NCBI GenBank assembly: GCA_902770045.1
Contig: CACXRO010000026.1
Span: 1-63,154 of the forward strand
Reading direction: 5' to 3'
Origin: an uncultured bacterium
GTDB lineage: Bacteria; Verrucomicrobiota; Kiritimatiellia; RFP12; UBA1067
Length of the DNA: 63,154 bases
Part shown: positions 1-8,762 of the stretch, piece by piece
How the letters are laid out: each line of letters opens with the position of its first letter
Position numbering within the stretch: the first letter of the stretch is position 1
Translations under genes and position numbers: made by a program
Notes under the pieces: model-generated
What the model was told of the DNA's origin: nothing
Database searches by the model: none
What the model saw: the letters and a program-made list of their open reading frames with translations, nothing else

Positions 1-1
1 G

Positions 2-118
2 GCGGCGGACCCGTTGTTTGGAATTGGTGTGTTATGCTTGATCGTATATGTCCTTGTTGGCAGATCGTTGAACCGCAAAGATTGTGCAGAGTCCGATGCG
101 GGGGTTTACAGAGTTTAA
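2..118 (+). CDS. C-terminal end of a membrane protein (partial)
   Basis: An open frame enters from the left edge and stops at TAA 116-118, giving 38 residues. It holds one hydrophobic stretch (LFGIGVLCLIVYVLVG) followed by a short polar tail with several charged residues, as at the end of an inner-membrane protein. Only the last segment is present, so no family can be named. The hydrophobic run directly followed by Arg/Lys is the only support; the frame could be chance. Confidence 0.4.
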   Translation, partial: AADPLFGIGVLCLIVYVLVGRSLNRKDCAESDAGVYRV

Positions 119-285
119 AAGGGTCGCCAAAATTCCAGTGTTTGGATTTGTCGTGGGAACTGTTCCCGCGGCGGTTTGCGCGGCAGATCACACACCCAAG
201 CCCTCAGAACCTCAAACAAGTCCGCCGCAACATCGAGAGGTTTCCGTTCGGATTCATGTTCCAATTGAGCGCAGGCGAGTTTGCT

Positions 286-316
286 GACTTGAAGTCGCAG
301 ATTGCGACTTCAAGTC
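286..316. repeat. Perfect 14-bp inverted repeat, 3-nt loop
   Basis: GACTTGAAGTCGCA at 286-299 and its exact reverse complement at 303-316 flank the loop GAT. No T-run follows, so it is not a standard intrinsic terminator. It lies in the gene-free stretch 119-611, which otherwise holds repeat copy A (332-562). Confidence 0.8.
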
Positions 317-331
317 CGGACGGAAACCTAG

Positions 332-562
332 GGTCAAATGGGTCGGACACCTCTGTATCTTTTTTACCGTATAAGCTTGCCTTTGGGCGTGGGTAAATAT
401 CGTGGCCGCCCCGCGGCGGTTTGCGCGGCACTTTGATTTCGTCCGCACCGTAATCTCATCGCGGCGGATATGATATAATACACGCCAGTGAGACCGAGCA
501 ACACCATGCGCTCTACTGCGCCGTTCGCCGTCGCCGGCGGAGGTTGGGCATGAACACAGGGG
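332..562. repeat. Dispersed promoter-bearing repeat, copy A
   Basis: This stretch is nearly identical to 1874-2118 (copy B); its 3' half matches 15092-15249 (copy C). From left to right it holds GGTCAAATGGGTCGGACACC, a T-run, a CCGCGGCGGTTTGCGCGG motif, TTTCGTCCGCACCGTAATCTC, a TATAAT -10 box, the CGCCAGTGAGA segment, and a leader ending in a short GC-rich inverted repeat. It lies directly upstream of the gene at 612 and probably supplies its promoter. Confidence 0.85.
470..479 (+). promoter_or_regulatory. Extended -10 promoter in repeat copy A
   Basis: ATGATATAAT with a perfect TATAAT at 474-479 and a TG upstream. No convincing -35 is seen. It is the only good promoter before the gene at 612. 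Confidence 0.65.
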
Positions 563-611
563 CAGCAGATACGGTAACGGCATATACAGAAGGACTTGTC
601 CCTTTTGTCCT

Positions 612-1874
612 ATGAAACTCTATGCCCTAATCCTCCTCGTTTCGTCCATCGCGCTTGCTGCGATTGGCATTGCGCTGCGGTGGGGAATGTGCGATTGCGA
701 AGCGCCGAGTGTACTTGACTGTTCGATTGAGAAGGATGATGTTCCCGACGAAGAGAATGCATATCTTGGATATGTCGCCGCGGCGAATGCCGTGCGCGAG
801 TGGCCTGAGGATGGCGAAGACACGCCGCCGGAGTTAAGGGCGGCGCTTGTCGCCACGAACGCCGAGGCGCTCGTGTTCATGCGCGAAGCCTCTGCTCGTG
901 GCGTGTGGTGCGACACCGATTTTCAAGGTGACGGTTTCGTTGGTTTTGATTTCCCAAGGATGATGTGCATGATGTGCATGATGCGCTGGGACGCGGAGGC
1001 GCAGATCGCGCGCGGCGACGGAGCGGCGGCGCTCGAGACCATCCGCGCGATTGCGCAGCTTGCGGCGACAATGCGCGACGGCGCGGTGGGCGGAACATAT
1101 TGGATGTGCGCGGATACGGCAATGATGTCGGCGCTGTGCCTTGCGATGGAGTTCGCCAACGCGCCGTGTGCGACCGATGACGGCCTTGCGGAGCTCGCCG
1201 CATTTTTGCGGTCGCTTCCCGACGCCAAATCTCGGCGGAGTTCGCTTTGCATGGCTGCGCGACGCGAGGCTTACTGCTTGGGCGAGACCGCGTTCAGGGA
1301 ATTCTTGCCTGCTCATTATGATAATTGGCCGATTGTTCTTCGCTACGCATTTCATCCGAATCGCTCCTGGCATATGTATTTAGACGTTATGCGGCGCGTG
1401 TGTTGTTTGGTGGAGCGAGACTATGACAAGGAGTGCTGGTGCGGTTTAATGGCGGAGATTAAGTCCATGAATGCCGGCATGAAACGTTGGTTCCCGAACT
1501 TTTTCGGAAGGGAGACGGTGGTGTTGTCTCTTGCGGGGTGGGATAGAACGGCGAGGGACGAGGCGTTGGGCGAATTTCGCGCGGCGGCGGCGGAAGTGGT
1601 CGTCGCGGCGGAACGTTATCGGCGAAAACACGGCGTGCGCCCAAAGTCTCTTTCTGCTCTCTTGCCTGAATTTATGCCGTCCGTACCGAATGACCCGTAT
1701 AAGGTAGCCGCCCAATTAAACTACGATTACGCGCGGGGTGTTGTCTGGACTGTTGGCCCGGATAGAGACTTCAACGGCGAGAAAATGCCCGGTAAGCAAA
1801 CGTACGGTTGCAATGTCAGATATGTGATAAGGCTCGATGGCGTGCGGGAGGAAGATCTAGAGTGTGACGAATAG
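612..1874 (+). CDS. Membrane-anchored hypothetical protein with pseudopilin-like C-terminal segment
   Basis: A 420-residue protein with one N-terminal hydrophobic helix (about residues 4-22) followed by a large Cys-containing domain that I do not recognise. The last ~90 residues contain YRRKHGVRPKSLSALLPEF, then PNDPY, then VGPDRDFNGE. That order resembles the end of GspG-type pseudopilins, a pattern often seen in otherwise unannotated PVC proteins. It probably faces the periplasm. Transcription is likely from repeat copy A. An AAGGA at about 590 is rather far from the ATG, so the ribosome binding site is weak. Function unknown. Confidence 0.75.
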   Translation: MKLYALILLVSSIALAAIGIALRWGMCDCEAPSVLDCSIEKDDVPDEENAYLGYVAAANAVREWPEDGEDTPPELRAALVATNAEALVFMREASARGVWCDTDFQGDGFVGFDFPRMMCMMCMMRWDAEAQIARGDGAAALETIRAIAQLAATMRDGAVGGTYWMCADTAMMSALCLAMEFANAPCATDDGLAELAAFLRSLPDAKSRRSSLCMAARREAYCLGETAFREFLPAHYDNWPIVLRYAFHPNRSWHMYLDVMRRVCCLVERDYDKECWCGLMAEIKSMNAGMKRWFPNFFGRETVVLSLAGWDRTARDEALGEFRAAAAEVVVAAERYRRKHGVRPKSLSALLPEFMPSVPNDPYKVAAQLNYDYARGVVWTVGPDRDFNGEKMPGKQTYGCNVRYVIRLDGVREEDLECDE

Positions 1875-2118
1875 GTCAAATGGGTCGGACACCTCTGTAT
1901 CTTTTTTACCGTATAAGCTTGCCTTTGGGCGTGGGTAAATATCGCGGCCGCCCCGCGGCGGATTGCGCGGCACTTTGATTTCGTCCGCGCCGTGATCTCA
2001 TTGCGGCGAAATTTGGTATAATACGCGCCAGTGAGACCGAGCAACACCATGCGCTCTACTGCGCCGTTCGCCGTTTCCGCCGCGCCGGCGGAGGCAGGGC
2101 ATGACATGAACGCAGGGG
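1874..2118. repeat. Dispersed promoter-bearing repeat, copy B
   Basis: Second long copy of the element at 332-562, with a few substitutions. It begins next to the stop codon of the preceding gene, ends about 35 bp before the next gene, and carries TTTGGTATAAT. Copies A and B therefore bracket the gene at 612-1874 as direct repeats. Confidence 0.85.
2012..2022 (+). promoter_or_regulatory. Extended -10 promoter in repeat copy B
   Basis: TTTGGTATAAT (TATAAT 2017-2022). It matches the promoter consensus found throughout the window and precedes the gene at 2153. Confidence 0.75.
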
Positions 2119-2152
2119 TAGTCCCTTTTCCATACTACCTGGAGGTTTTAGC

Positions 2153-2722
2153 TTGAACACCACAATAACTTATAAGCGGACAAGAAGACTATACCATTCT
2201 TTTGTAAGACAGTTTTATTTGCGCAGCATGGTCATCTATTTTATACGTTTATCTGTCCTCCCTGCTGTTTTGTGCTGGGCTTGTGCTGTAATGATTTTTC
2301 AACTTTACGGATTCTTTTCGGACGTTGGAGTCGTGGATCTTTGGTACCACCTCTTTGTGTCGCTTCCCATAGCCTTGCTCCCAGCCATATGCCTTATAAA
2401 GTTGGTTAAGCAGGTAATAGAAATTAAAAACGGTTATACAAGGGTGTGTGAATCGTGTCCGATTCATGATGACAACGAGGCTGATATCGAGGTTAAGATT
2501 GATGATGATGGGATTGATTTTGGCAAGGGAAAAGTACAATGGGATGAAATGACGATTGGATTGGCGACGAAGGATTTTTATGCTTTTCTGAGCTCGAGGC
2601 CTGCGCTTATCGGTATACCAAAATATGCAGTTGATGCGAAACTAGGCGAGTATCTTATGAATAAAATGCAGATAATCAAAAAGAGGCTAAAAGGCCGGGC
2701 TCGCCAGGACAAACTTGGCTGA
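2153..2722 (+). CDS. YcxB-like membrane protein
   Basis: A 189-residue protein with two hydrophobic segments (about 28-56 and 62-83) followed by a soluble tail. The tail contains DDDGIDFGKGKVQWDEMTIG, then residues reading YAFLSSRPALIGIPK. This small beta-rich layout after two helices resembles the YcxB-like family. The chosen start is TTG 2153 because GGAGG sits 7-8 nt upstream (2141-2145) and no better in-frame ATG exists. The gene is clearly more AT-rich than dnaG next to it, which suggests recent acquisition. Function unknown. Confidence 0.7.
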   Translation: MNTTITYKRTRRLYHSFVRQFYLRSMVIYFIRLSVLPAVLCWACAVMIFQLYGFFSDVGVVDLWYHLFVSLPIALLPAICLIKLVKQVIEIKNGYTRVCESCPIHDDNEADIEVKIDDDGIDFGKGKVQWDEMTIGLATKDFYAFLSSRPALIGIPKYAVDAKLGEYLMNKMQIIKKRLKGRARQDKLG

Positions 2723-2754
2723 ACTATGAGGCTCGACGGGGGTCTTCCAAATAT

Positions 2755-2838
2755 TTCATATGCTTGTCTTTGGGTGTGGGTAAGTATCGCTGGCGGCCTC
2801 CGCGGCAGTTTGCGCGGCAGATTTATGGTATAATACGC
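2755..2838. repeat. Partial copy (D) of the dispersed repeat before dnaG
   Basis: It shares the TTGTCTTTGGGTGTGGGTAA stretch and the CCGCGGCAGTTTGCGCGGCA motif with copies A and B and then runs straight into ATGGTATAAT. It is shorter and more diverged than A and B. Confidence 0.65.
2825..2834 (+). promoter_or_regulatory. Extended -10 promoter of dnaG
   Basis: ATGGTATAAT with TATAAT at 2829-2834. The expected +1 falls at about 2841, only about 3 nt before the ATG at 2844, so the transcript would be essentially leaderless. Confidence 0.75.
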
Positions 2839-2843
2839 CTCTA

Positions 2844-4826
2844 ATGGCAAGGGGCATACCAGACGCGACGGTGGAGGAGGTCAAGCAGCGGATTGACCTC
2901 GCCGAGCTCATTGCGTCCTACGGTGTCGCGGTGCGCCAGGCGGGCGCGTCGAAGAAGGCGTGCTGTCCCTTCCACCACGAGAAGACTCCGTCCTTCAACA
3001 TCAACGAGGCGAAGGGTTTCTACCACTGCTTCGGCTGCGGGGAGTCGGGCGACGCGATAAAGTTCGTCCAGAAGATGGAGGGACTCACCTTCGTCGAGGC
3101 GGTGCGCAAGCTGGCGGCGCAGTGCGGGGTGGAGATCAAGGAGCGCGAGGACCCGCAGGCGGGGCTGCGCAAGCGCCTCTACGCGCTGATGGCCGAGCTC
3201 GCCGCGTTCTACCGCCGCTGCCTGGTGAAGGCGAAGGAGGCCGCGCCCGCGCGCGAGTACCTCGCCTCGCGCGACCTGGGCGACGAGGCGCAGGAGGCGT
3301 GGACGATCGGCTACGCGCCGGCCGGCGCGGCGACGGTCTTCAAGTGGGCCGAGAAGTACGGCTACACGCCGGAGGAGCTCGAGGCGGCCGGAGTGGTGCG
3401 CGCGCCGTCGCGCCCGGGCGACAAGGGATACCACCGCTTCGCCGGGCGGCTCATGTTCACGATCCGCGACCGGCAGGGGCGGGTGGTCGGCTTCTCCGGG
3501 CGCCAGCTGGTGGAGGACAAGCGCTCCGGCAAGTACGTGAACTCGCCGGAGACCGTGATCTTCAAGAAGGGCTCGGTCCTCTTCGGCTTCGACCGCGCCG
3601 CCGCGGCGATCGCCAAGTCGCCGCGCCACGAGGCGATTGTCTGCGAGGGGCAGATCGACTGCATCCGCCTCCACCTCGCCGGATTTACGAACTCCGTGGC
3701 CGGACAGGGGACAGCCTTCACCGACGAGCACGTGAAGATGCTCCGCCGCGTCACCGACTCCGCGGTGCTGGTCTACGACGACGACGCGGCCGGGCACAAG
3801 GCGACGGTGAAGTCCGCGCGGCTGCTGCTCGCCGCCGAGGTGCCGGTGCGGGTGGTGTCGCTGCCGGGCGGCGACGACCCGGACTCGTTCCTCCGTTCGC
3901 ATCCGGCCGAGGAGTTCCGGCGGATGCTCGACGGCGCCGAGTCGATCATGTCCTTCCAGGTGCGCGCGGAGCGGGCGAAGGAGGCGCATCCCGACAGCGT
4001 GGACGGCGTCAACCGCGTCGTCAAGGAGATCATCGCCACCATTGCGTGCGCCGCCAACGCGGTCCAGCGCGCGTCGATGGTCGCCGAGGCGTCGTCGCTC
4101 CTGAAGATCCCCGCGGCCGCGCTCTCCGAGGAGCTCGAGAAGGCGCGCGCGGCGGCCGCGAGGCGTCCCGCGCCGCCGCCGCCGCCGGAGCCGGATGATT
4201 ACGACGAGGACTTTGCGGACGTGGACGAAGAGGCGCCGGACGAAGAGGCGCCGATTCCGGGCGAGGACGCCGCGAAGGCGATCCCGCCGCCGCCGCGCGA
4301 GCGCGCGCTCTGCGCCTTCCTGCTCGCGAACGAATACGGCGCGTACGCGAAGCGCATCGACGGGATGCTCGGCGAGTTTCTGCCGCCCGAGGCGTTCGCG
4401 CATCCGTTCACGCGCTCGTTCGTCGAGACCTGGCGGACGGAGGCGGTGACCGGCGAGGACGCCTTCGCGGCGTGGGGCGAGGCGCTGCCGGTGGACGAGC
4501 GCCGGTGGTTCGACGCGGTGCTCGCCGAGCAGGAGAAGGCGCAGGCGGCGTCGATGGAGCCGACGGAGGTGATGCAGGACTTCGTGCGGCTCATCTGGCA
4601 GGACCGGCTGGACCGGCTGCGCGGCGAGCTGCCTGCGGCGGCCGGCGGCGAGGCGGCGAAGCTCAAGCTGCGGCTGACGGTGGACCGCCGGCGGCTCGCG
4701 CTCGCGCGCTGGCCGCAGGCCAAGGAGCTGGTGCGCGCCTGGCGCGAGGAGCTCGCGCACGCGGCGGCGAGGAAATCTTCAGTTGAAAACCAAAAAGGAA
4801 ACGGAGGCAATCAAGATGGACCTTAA
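2844..4826 (+). CDS. dnaG: DNA primase DnaG
   Basis: Synthesises RNA primers at the replication fork. The 660-residue protein has the CHC2 zinc finger at the N-terminus (C41, H44, C62, C65), the primase core, and a TOPRIM domain at about 258-345 with EGQID in place of the common EGYMD and the acidic motif YDDDAAG. A Pro/Glu/Asp-rich linker (about 440-480) leads to a C-terminal helical region expected to bind DnaB helicase. Length is normal for the family. There is no Shine-Dalgarno sequence, and the start lies about 3 nt after the predicted +1. The 3' end overlaps moxR by 11 nt. Confidence 0.95.
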   Translation: MARGIPDATVEEVKQRIDLAELIASYGVAVRQAGASKKACCPFHHEKTPSFNINEAKGFYHCFGCGESGDAIKFVQKMEGLTFVEAVRKLAAQCGVEIKEREDPQAGLRKRLYALMAELAAFYRRCLVKAKEAAPAREYLASRDLGDEAQEAWTIGYAPAGAATVFKWAEKYGYTPEELEAAGVVRAPSRPGDKGYHRFAGRLMFTIRDRQGRVVGFSGRQLVEDKRSGKYVNSPETVIFKKGSVLFGFDRAAAAIAKSPRHEAIVCEGQIDCIRLHLAGFTNSVAGQGTAFTDEHVKMLRRVTDSAVLVYDDDAAGHKATVKSARLLLAAEVPVRVVSLPGGDDPDSFLRSHPAEEFRRMLDGAESIMSFQVRAERAKEAHPDSVDGVNRVVKEIIATIACAANAVQRASMVAEASSLLKIPAAALSEELEKARAAAARRPAPPPPPEPDDYDEDFADVDEEAPDEEAPIPGEDAAKAIPPPPRERALCAFLLANEYGAYAKRIDGMLGEFLPPEAFAHPFTRSFVETWRTEAVTGEDAFAAWGEALPVDERRWFDAVLAEQEKAQAASMEPTEVMQDFVRLIWQDRLDRLRGELPAAAGGEAAKLKLRLTVDRRRLALARWPQAKELVRAWREELAHAAARKSSVENQKGNGGNQDGP

Positions 4827-5778
4827 GGAGGCAACCGGACGTATCGCCGCGCAGGGCGAGCTGGTGTCGAGGATACGCGACGAGGTGGGCAAGGTGATCG
4901 TCGGGCAGGAGAAGCTCGTCGACCGGCTCGTCCTCGCGATGATAACCGACGGGCACATTCTGCTCGAGGGCGTGCCGGGGCTCGCGAAGACGCTCTCGTG
5001 CAACACGCTCGCGAAGGTGCTCGCGCTCGACTTCCGGCGCATCTCGTTCACGCCGGACCTGCTGCCGGCGGACGTCGTGGGCACGCTCGTCTACTCGCCG
5101 AAGACCGGCGAGTTCACGCCGAAGAAGGGTCCGGTGTTCACCAACCTGCTGCTGGCGGACGAGATCAACCGCGCGCCGGCGAAGGTGCAGTCGGCGCTCC
5201 TGGAGGCGATGCAGGAGCGCCAGGTGACGATCGGCGACGAGACCTACGCGCTGCCGCGTCCGTTCCTGGTGCTCGCCACGCAGAACCCGATCGAGCAGGA
5301 GGGGACGTATCCGCTGCCGGAGGCGCAGGTCGACCGCTTCATGTTCAAGTGCCTCGTGGAGCCGCCGACGAAGGCGGACGAGCGGCGCATCATGCAGCGC
5401 TTCGCCGAGAACGCCCAGCCGCCGGAGGCGAAGCCGGTCTGCACGCCGGCCGACGTGGAGGCGCTCAGGGCGACGCTGAAGGAGGTCTACTGTGACGAGA
5501 AGGTGGGCGACTACATCCTCGACATCGTCTTCAAGACGCGCGAGAAGGGGGAGATGGTGCAGAACGGCGCCTCGCCGCGCGCCACGCTCGCGCTCAACCT
5601 CGCCGCCCGCGGCAACGCGCTGATGCGCGGGCGCGCCTACGCGACGCCGCAGGACGTGAAGGAGGTCGTCCACGACGTGCTGCGCCACCGCATCCTGCTC
5701 ACCTACGAGGCGGAGGCGGAGGGGGTGGACAGCGACAAGATCATCGACAAGATCCTTTCTGAAGTCCCCGTTCCGTAA
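4816..5778 (+). CDS. MoxR-family AAA+ ATPase
   Basis: A 320-residue ATPase with Walker A GVPGLAKT, Walker B LLLADEIN and a sensor region LATQNPIEQEGTYPLPEAQ, typical of MoxR. MoxR proteins act as chaperone-like ATPases with vWA-domain partners, and such partners follow immediately. The chosen start is ATG 4816, because GGAGG at 4803-4807 is well spaced; an upstream TTG at 4783 is less likely. It overlaps the end of dnaG by 11 nt, which suggests translational coupling. Confidence 0.93.
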   Translation: MDLKEATGRIAAQGELVSRIRDEVGKVIVGQEKLVDRLVLAMITDGHILLEGVPGLAKTLSCNTLAKVLALDFRRISFTPDLLPADVVGTLVYSPKTGEFTPKKGPVFTNLLLADEINRAPAKVQSALLEAMQERQVTIGDETYALPRPFLVLATQNPIEQEGTYPLPEAQVDRFMFKCLVEPPTKADERRIMQRFAENAQPPEAKPVCTPADVEALRATLKEVYCDEKVGDYILDIVFKTREKGEMVQNGASPRATLALNLAARGNALMRGRAYATPQDVKEVVHDVLRHRILLTYEAEAEGVDSDKIIDKILSEVPVP

Positions 5779-5787
5779 AAATTTTTA

Positions 5788-5933
5788 GCCACAAAGAACA
5801 CAAAGAACACAAAGCGCACAGAGATCAGGATGACGGCACATCAGAGCAATGTTGATAAACTTTGGAGCTAGGAAGTTCCAATGTCGAAAACTGGCTGTGT
5901 GAAAGTCTTTGTGATCTATGTGTTCTATGTGGC
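5788..5933. repeat. Imperfect inverted repeat between moxR and the DUF58 gene
   Basis: The left arm (from 5788) reads GCCACAAAGAACACAAAGAA and continues with CACAAAG. The right arm ends at 5933 with CTATGTGTTCTATGTGGC. Its reverse complement matches the left arm over about 30 bp with few mismatches. The arms are separated by roughly 75 bp. The element fills the 176-bp gap in an otherwise tight operon. Confidence 0.7.
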
Positions 5934-5954
5934 AAGAAAAAACGAGATTTACAA

Positions 5955-6845
5955 ATGGCGACTGATGTAAAGGAACTGATGGCGAAGGTGGGGAAGATAC
6001 GAATCCTCACCAATCGGCTCATCGACGACCAGCTCGCCGGCGACTACCACTCGACCTTCAAGGGGCAGGGCGTCGAGTTCGACGAGGTGCGCCCCTACGT
6101 GCCCGGCGACGATGTTCGCTCCATCGACTGGAACGTCACCGCGCGCACCGGCGAGCCGTTCATCAAGCGCTACAGCGAGGAGCGGGAGCTCACCATCCTC
6201 TTCCTCGTGGACGTTTCCGGCTCGCAGGGCTACGGCTCGGTGCGCCGCTCGAAGATGGAGCTTGCCGCCGAGGTGACGGCGCTCCTCGCGCTCACCGCCA
6301 TCCGCAACCAGGACAAGATCGGGCTCGTCCTCTTCTCCGACCGGATCGTGAAGTATATTCCGCCGCGCAAGGGGCGCGATTCGGTGATGCGGCTTGTCCG
6401 CGAGGTGCTGGCCGCCGAGGACGGCGCCGAGGGCGCGACCGACGTCTCCGCGGCGCTCCGGTTCCTTAGCGGCGTGCAGAAGCGCCGCGCGGTGGTGTTC
6501 CTGGTGAGCGACTTCATGGACGACGCGTCGCGCTACGAGAAGCTGCTGCGGGCCGCCGCGCGCCGCCACGACCTCGTCTGCGTGCCGGTAGCCGACCCGG
6601 CGGAGTCGTCCCTCCCCGACGTCGGCCTCGTCGAGCTCGAGGACCCGGAGACGGGGGCGCTGGAGCTCGTCGACACCTCGAGCGCGTCCGTCCGCCGCGC
6701 CTTCGCCGAGAAGGCGGCGGCCGAGCGCGGGGAGCTGTCGCGCTTCTTCCTCAAGACCGGCATCGACACCCTGCCGATCGACACCTCGCGAGCGTACGTG
6801 GACGACGTGCGCGCGCTGTTCAGAAGGAGGGCGCTGCGGCGCTGA
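5955..6845 (+). CDS. DUF58 domain protein (Bat-type operon)
   Basis: A 296-residue protein with the DUF58 signature VRPYVPGDDVRSIDWNVTAR, followed by a vWA-like region beginning ILFLVDVSGS, which resembles a MIDAS motif. DUF58 proteins are regular partners of MoxR ATPases in aerotolerance/envelope-stress type clusters. The start is ATG 5955. An in-frame TTG at 5862 would place inverted-repeat sequence inside the protein and is rejected. The gene ends four nt before the next. Confidence 0.9.
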   Translation: MATDVKELMAKVGKIRILTNRLIDDQLAGDYHSTFKGQGVEFDEVRPYVPGDDVRSIDWNVTARTGEPFIKRYSEERELTILFLVDVSGSQGYGSVRRSKMELAAEVTALLALTAIRNQDKIGLVLFSDRIVKYIPPRKGRDSVMRLVREVLAAEDGAEGATDVSAALRFLSGVQKRRAVVFLVSDFMDDASRYEKLLRAAARRHDLVCVPVADPAESSLPDVGLVELEDPETGALELVDTSSASVRRAFAEKAAAERGELSRFFLKTGIDTLPIDTSRAYVDDVRALFRRRALRR

Positions 6846-6849
6846 GGCC

Positions 6850-7719
6850 ATGACTGCGTTTTTGATGCTGGCTGCGGTTTTGTTCGAGACGGCGAAGGGC
6901 GGCGTCTCGGTGAAGGTCGACGCCGAATCCGCCGAGGTCGACCCGGCGAAGAGCGTGTTCCTGCGCGTCGAGGTCGTCTCGCCGCCGGGCAAGGCGGTGC
7001 AGCTGCCCGACCTGCGCGACCGCGTGGTCGGCTTCTCGCTCGCCGAGGACTACGCCGAGGAGCCCGAGACCGCCAAGGACGGCTCGCAGGTGCAGGCCGC
7101 GAGATGGCGGCTCGTCCCCGAGCCCTGCGCCGACGTCTACAAGATCCGCCCCTTCGCCGTCGGCGACGTCGTGGCCGGGCCGGTCTACTTCGAGCCGCCG
7201 CCGGCGCGCGAGCCGGTCACCGGCGAAATGGAGTGTGACCCGAAGAAGGACATGCCGCCGCTTTCGTGGAAGCTCGCCGGCTGGACCGCCGCCGCGCTCG
7301 CCATCTTCGCCGCGCTGGTCTTCGGGATCTGGCGGCTGGTCAAGTACCTCGCGCGCCGGGTGCGCGAGCACCGCATGAGCCCGATCGAGCGCGCCTGGGC
7401 GGAGCTCGACCGGCTGCTCAGGAAGGGTCTGCCCGGCCGCGGCCGCTACAAGGACTTCTACGTCGAGCTCACCATGGTGGTCCGGCGCTACGTGCAGCGC
7501 AAGTACGGCATCCGCGCGCCGCATCTCACCACCGAGGAGTTCCTTTCCCAGTTCCGCGGCGAGGGCCGCGGACGGAGCGACGAGCTCGCGAAGTTCCTCG
7601 AGTCCGCCGACATGGTGAAGTTCGCCGGCGTCGAGGCGACGCCCGAGATGGCGGACGCGGCGACCGGCTCGGCGCGCGGCTACCTCGAGAGCGACTCGGC
7701 GGAGGAGGTGGCGAAATGA
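6850..7719 (+). CDS. BatD-like single-pass membrane protein
   Basis: A 289-residue protein: N-terminal signal-like helix, a beta-rich extracytoplasmic domain to about residue 130, one membrane helix (LAGWTAAALAIFAALVFGIW, about 140-160), then a cytoplasmic helical tail. Its position between the DUF58 and vWA genes is that of BatD/DUF4381-type proteins in MoxR operons. The stop overlaps the next start by 4 nt (ATGA). The family assignment rests on architecture and context. Confidence 0.7.
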   Translation: MTAFLMLAAVLFETAKGGVSVKVDAESAEVDPAKSVFLRVEVVSPPGKAVQLPDLRDRVVGFSLAEDYAEEPETAKDGSQVQAARWRLVPEPCADVYKIRPFAVGDVVAGPVYFEPPPAREPVTGEMECDPKKDMPPLSWKLAGWTAAALAIFAALVFGIWRLVKYLARRVREHRMSPIERAWAELDRLLRKGLPGRGRYKDFYVELTMVVRRYVQRKYGIRAPHLTTEEFLSQFRGEGRGRSDELAKFLESADMVKFAGVEATPEMADAATGSARGYLESDSAEEVAK

Positions 7720-8762
7720 GCCTCGCGAATCCCTGGATGCTCCTCTTCCTCGCGCCGCTCGCGTTCGCGGCGTGGCGGCTCCTCAGGCGCGGGCGCCGCG
7801 CCGGGATCCGCTTCTCCGCCGTCTCGCGGCTGCCGGCGGACGCCGGCGGGCTCCGCGCCCGCGTCGCCGCGCTCGCGCCGTTCATGCTCGTCGCCGCGCT
7901 CGCGCTGCTCGTCTTCGCCGCCGCGCGCCCGCGCACCCCGCTCGCGCACGAGCGCAGGTCGGTGGACGCGATCGCGATCGCGATGACGGTGGACGTCTCC
8001 GGCTCGATGGACGCGCTGGACCTGACGCCGAAGGGCGAGCGCTTCTCGCCCGACACCACCCGCCTCGCGGTGGTGAAGAAGCTCTTCGCGCAGTTCGTCG
8101 AGCGCCGCCCGGACGACCTCATCGGCCTCGTCACCTTCGGCGGCTACGCCGCCACCCGCTCGCCGCTCACCGCCGACCACGAGGCGCTCCTCAAGGTGCT
8201 CAAGGGCGTCGAGATCCCGTCCGTCGCCTTCGACGAGCAGGGCCGCGCCATCGCCGGCGACGAGGCGATGACCGCGGTCGGCGACGGCCTCGCCACCGCG
8301 CTCGCGCGGCTCAAGGACGCGAAGCCGAAGTCCAAGATCGTGATCCTGCTATCGGACGGCGTGAGCAACACCGGCGCGGTGGAGCCGGACGAGGCCGCGG
8401 CGGCCGCGGCGAAGATGGGGGTCAAGGTCTACGCGATCGGCGTCGGCACCCGGGCGCGCCGCACCCCGATCCTCGTCCGCGACTTCTTCGGGCGCCGGAC
8501 GGTGCAGTACGCCGACATGACCTTCGACGAGCGCCAGCTGCGCTCCATCGCCGCGAAGACCGGCGGCACCTACTTTGCGGTGGACGACCGCGACTCGCTG
8601 GAGAAGGCGCTCGAGGAGATCGACAAGCTCGAGACCACGCGCATCGAGGCCGACGCCTACGACCGCTGGAACGAGCACTTCGCGCCGTTCCTGCTCGCAG
8701 GCGCGCTCCTGGCGTTCCTCGCCGTCACCGTCTCCATGGCCTCGGCGAGGAGGGTCGCTTGA
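7716..8762 (+). CDS. vWA-domain membrane protein, BatA type
   Basis: A 348-residue protein with two N-terminal membrane helices (about 5-22 and 53-72), a vWA domain with MIDAS motif DVSGS, and a C-terminal helix (about 318-340). BatA-type proteins sit in the inner membrane with the metal-binding vWA domain in the periplasm and work with the MoxR ATPase. The start ATG 7716 overlaps the preceding stop (ATGA). A TTG overlapping the stop begins the next gene. Confidence 0.9.
   Translation: MSLANPWMLLFLAPLAFAAWRLLRRGRRAGIRFSAVSRLPADAGGLRARVAALAPFMLVAALALLVFAAARPRTPLAHERRSVDAIAIAMTVDVSGSMDALDLTPKGERFSPDTTRLAVVKKLFAQFVERRPDDLIGLVTFGGYAATRSPLTADHEALLKVLKGVEIPSVAFDEQGRAIAGDEAMTAVGDGLATALARLKDAKPKSKIVILLSDGVSNTGAVEPDEAAAAAAKMGVKVYAIGVGTRARRTPILVRDFFGRRTVQYADMTFDERQLRSIAAKTGGTYFAVDDRDSLEKALEEIDKLETTRIEADAYDRWNEHFAPFLLAGALLAFLAVTVSMASARRVA

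Noticed and set aside
34..396. Open frames on both strands in the first 600 bp
   Set aside because: They run through repeat copy A and a perfect hairpin, lack ribosome binding sites and show no protein features.
2841..4760. A 639-codon open frame antisense to dnaG
   Set aside because: Low-complexity Arg/Leu-rich product; dnaG explains the sequence fully.
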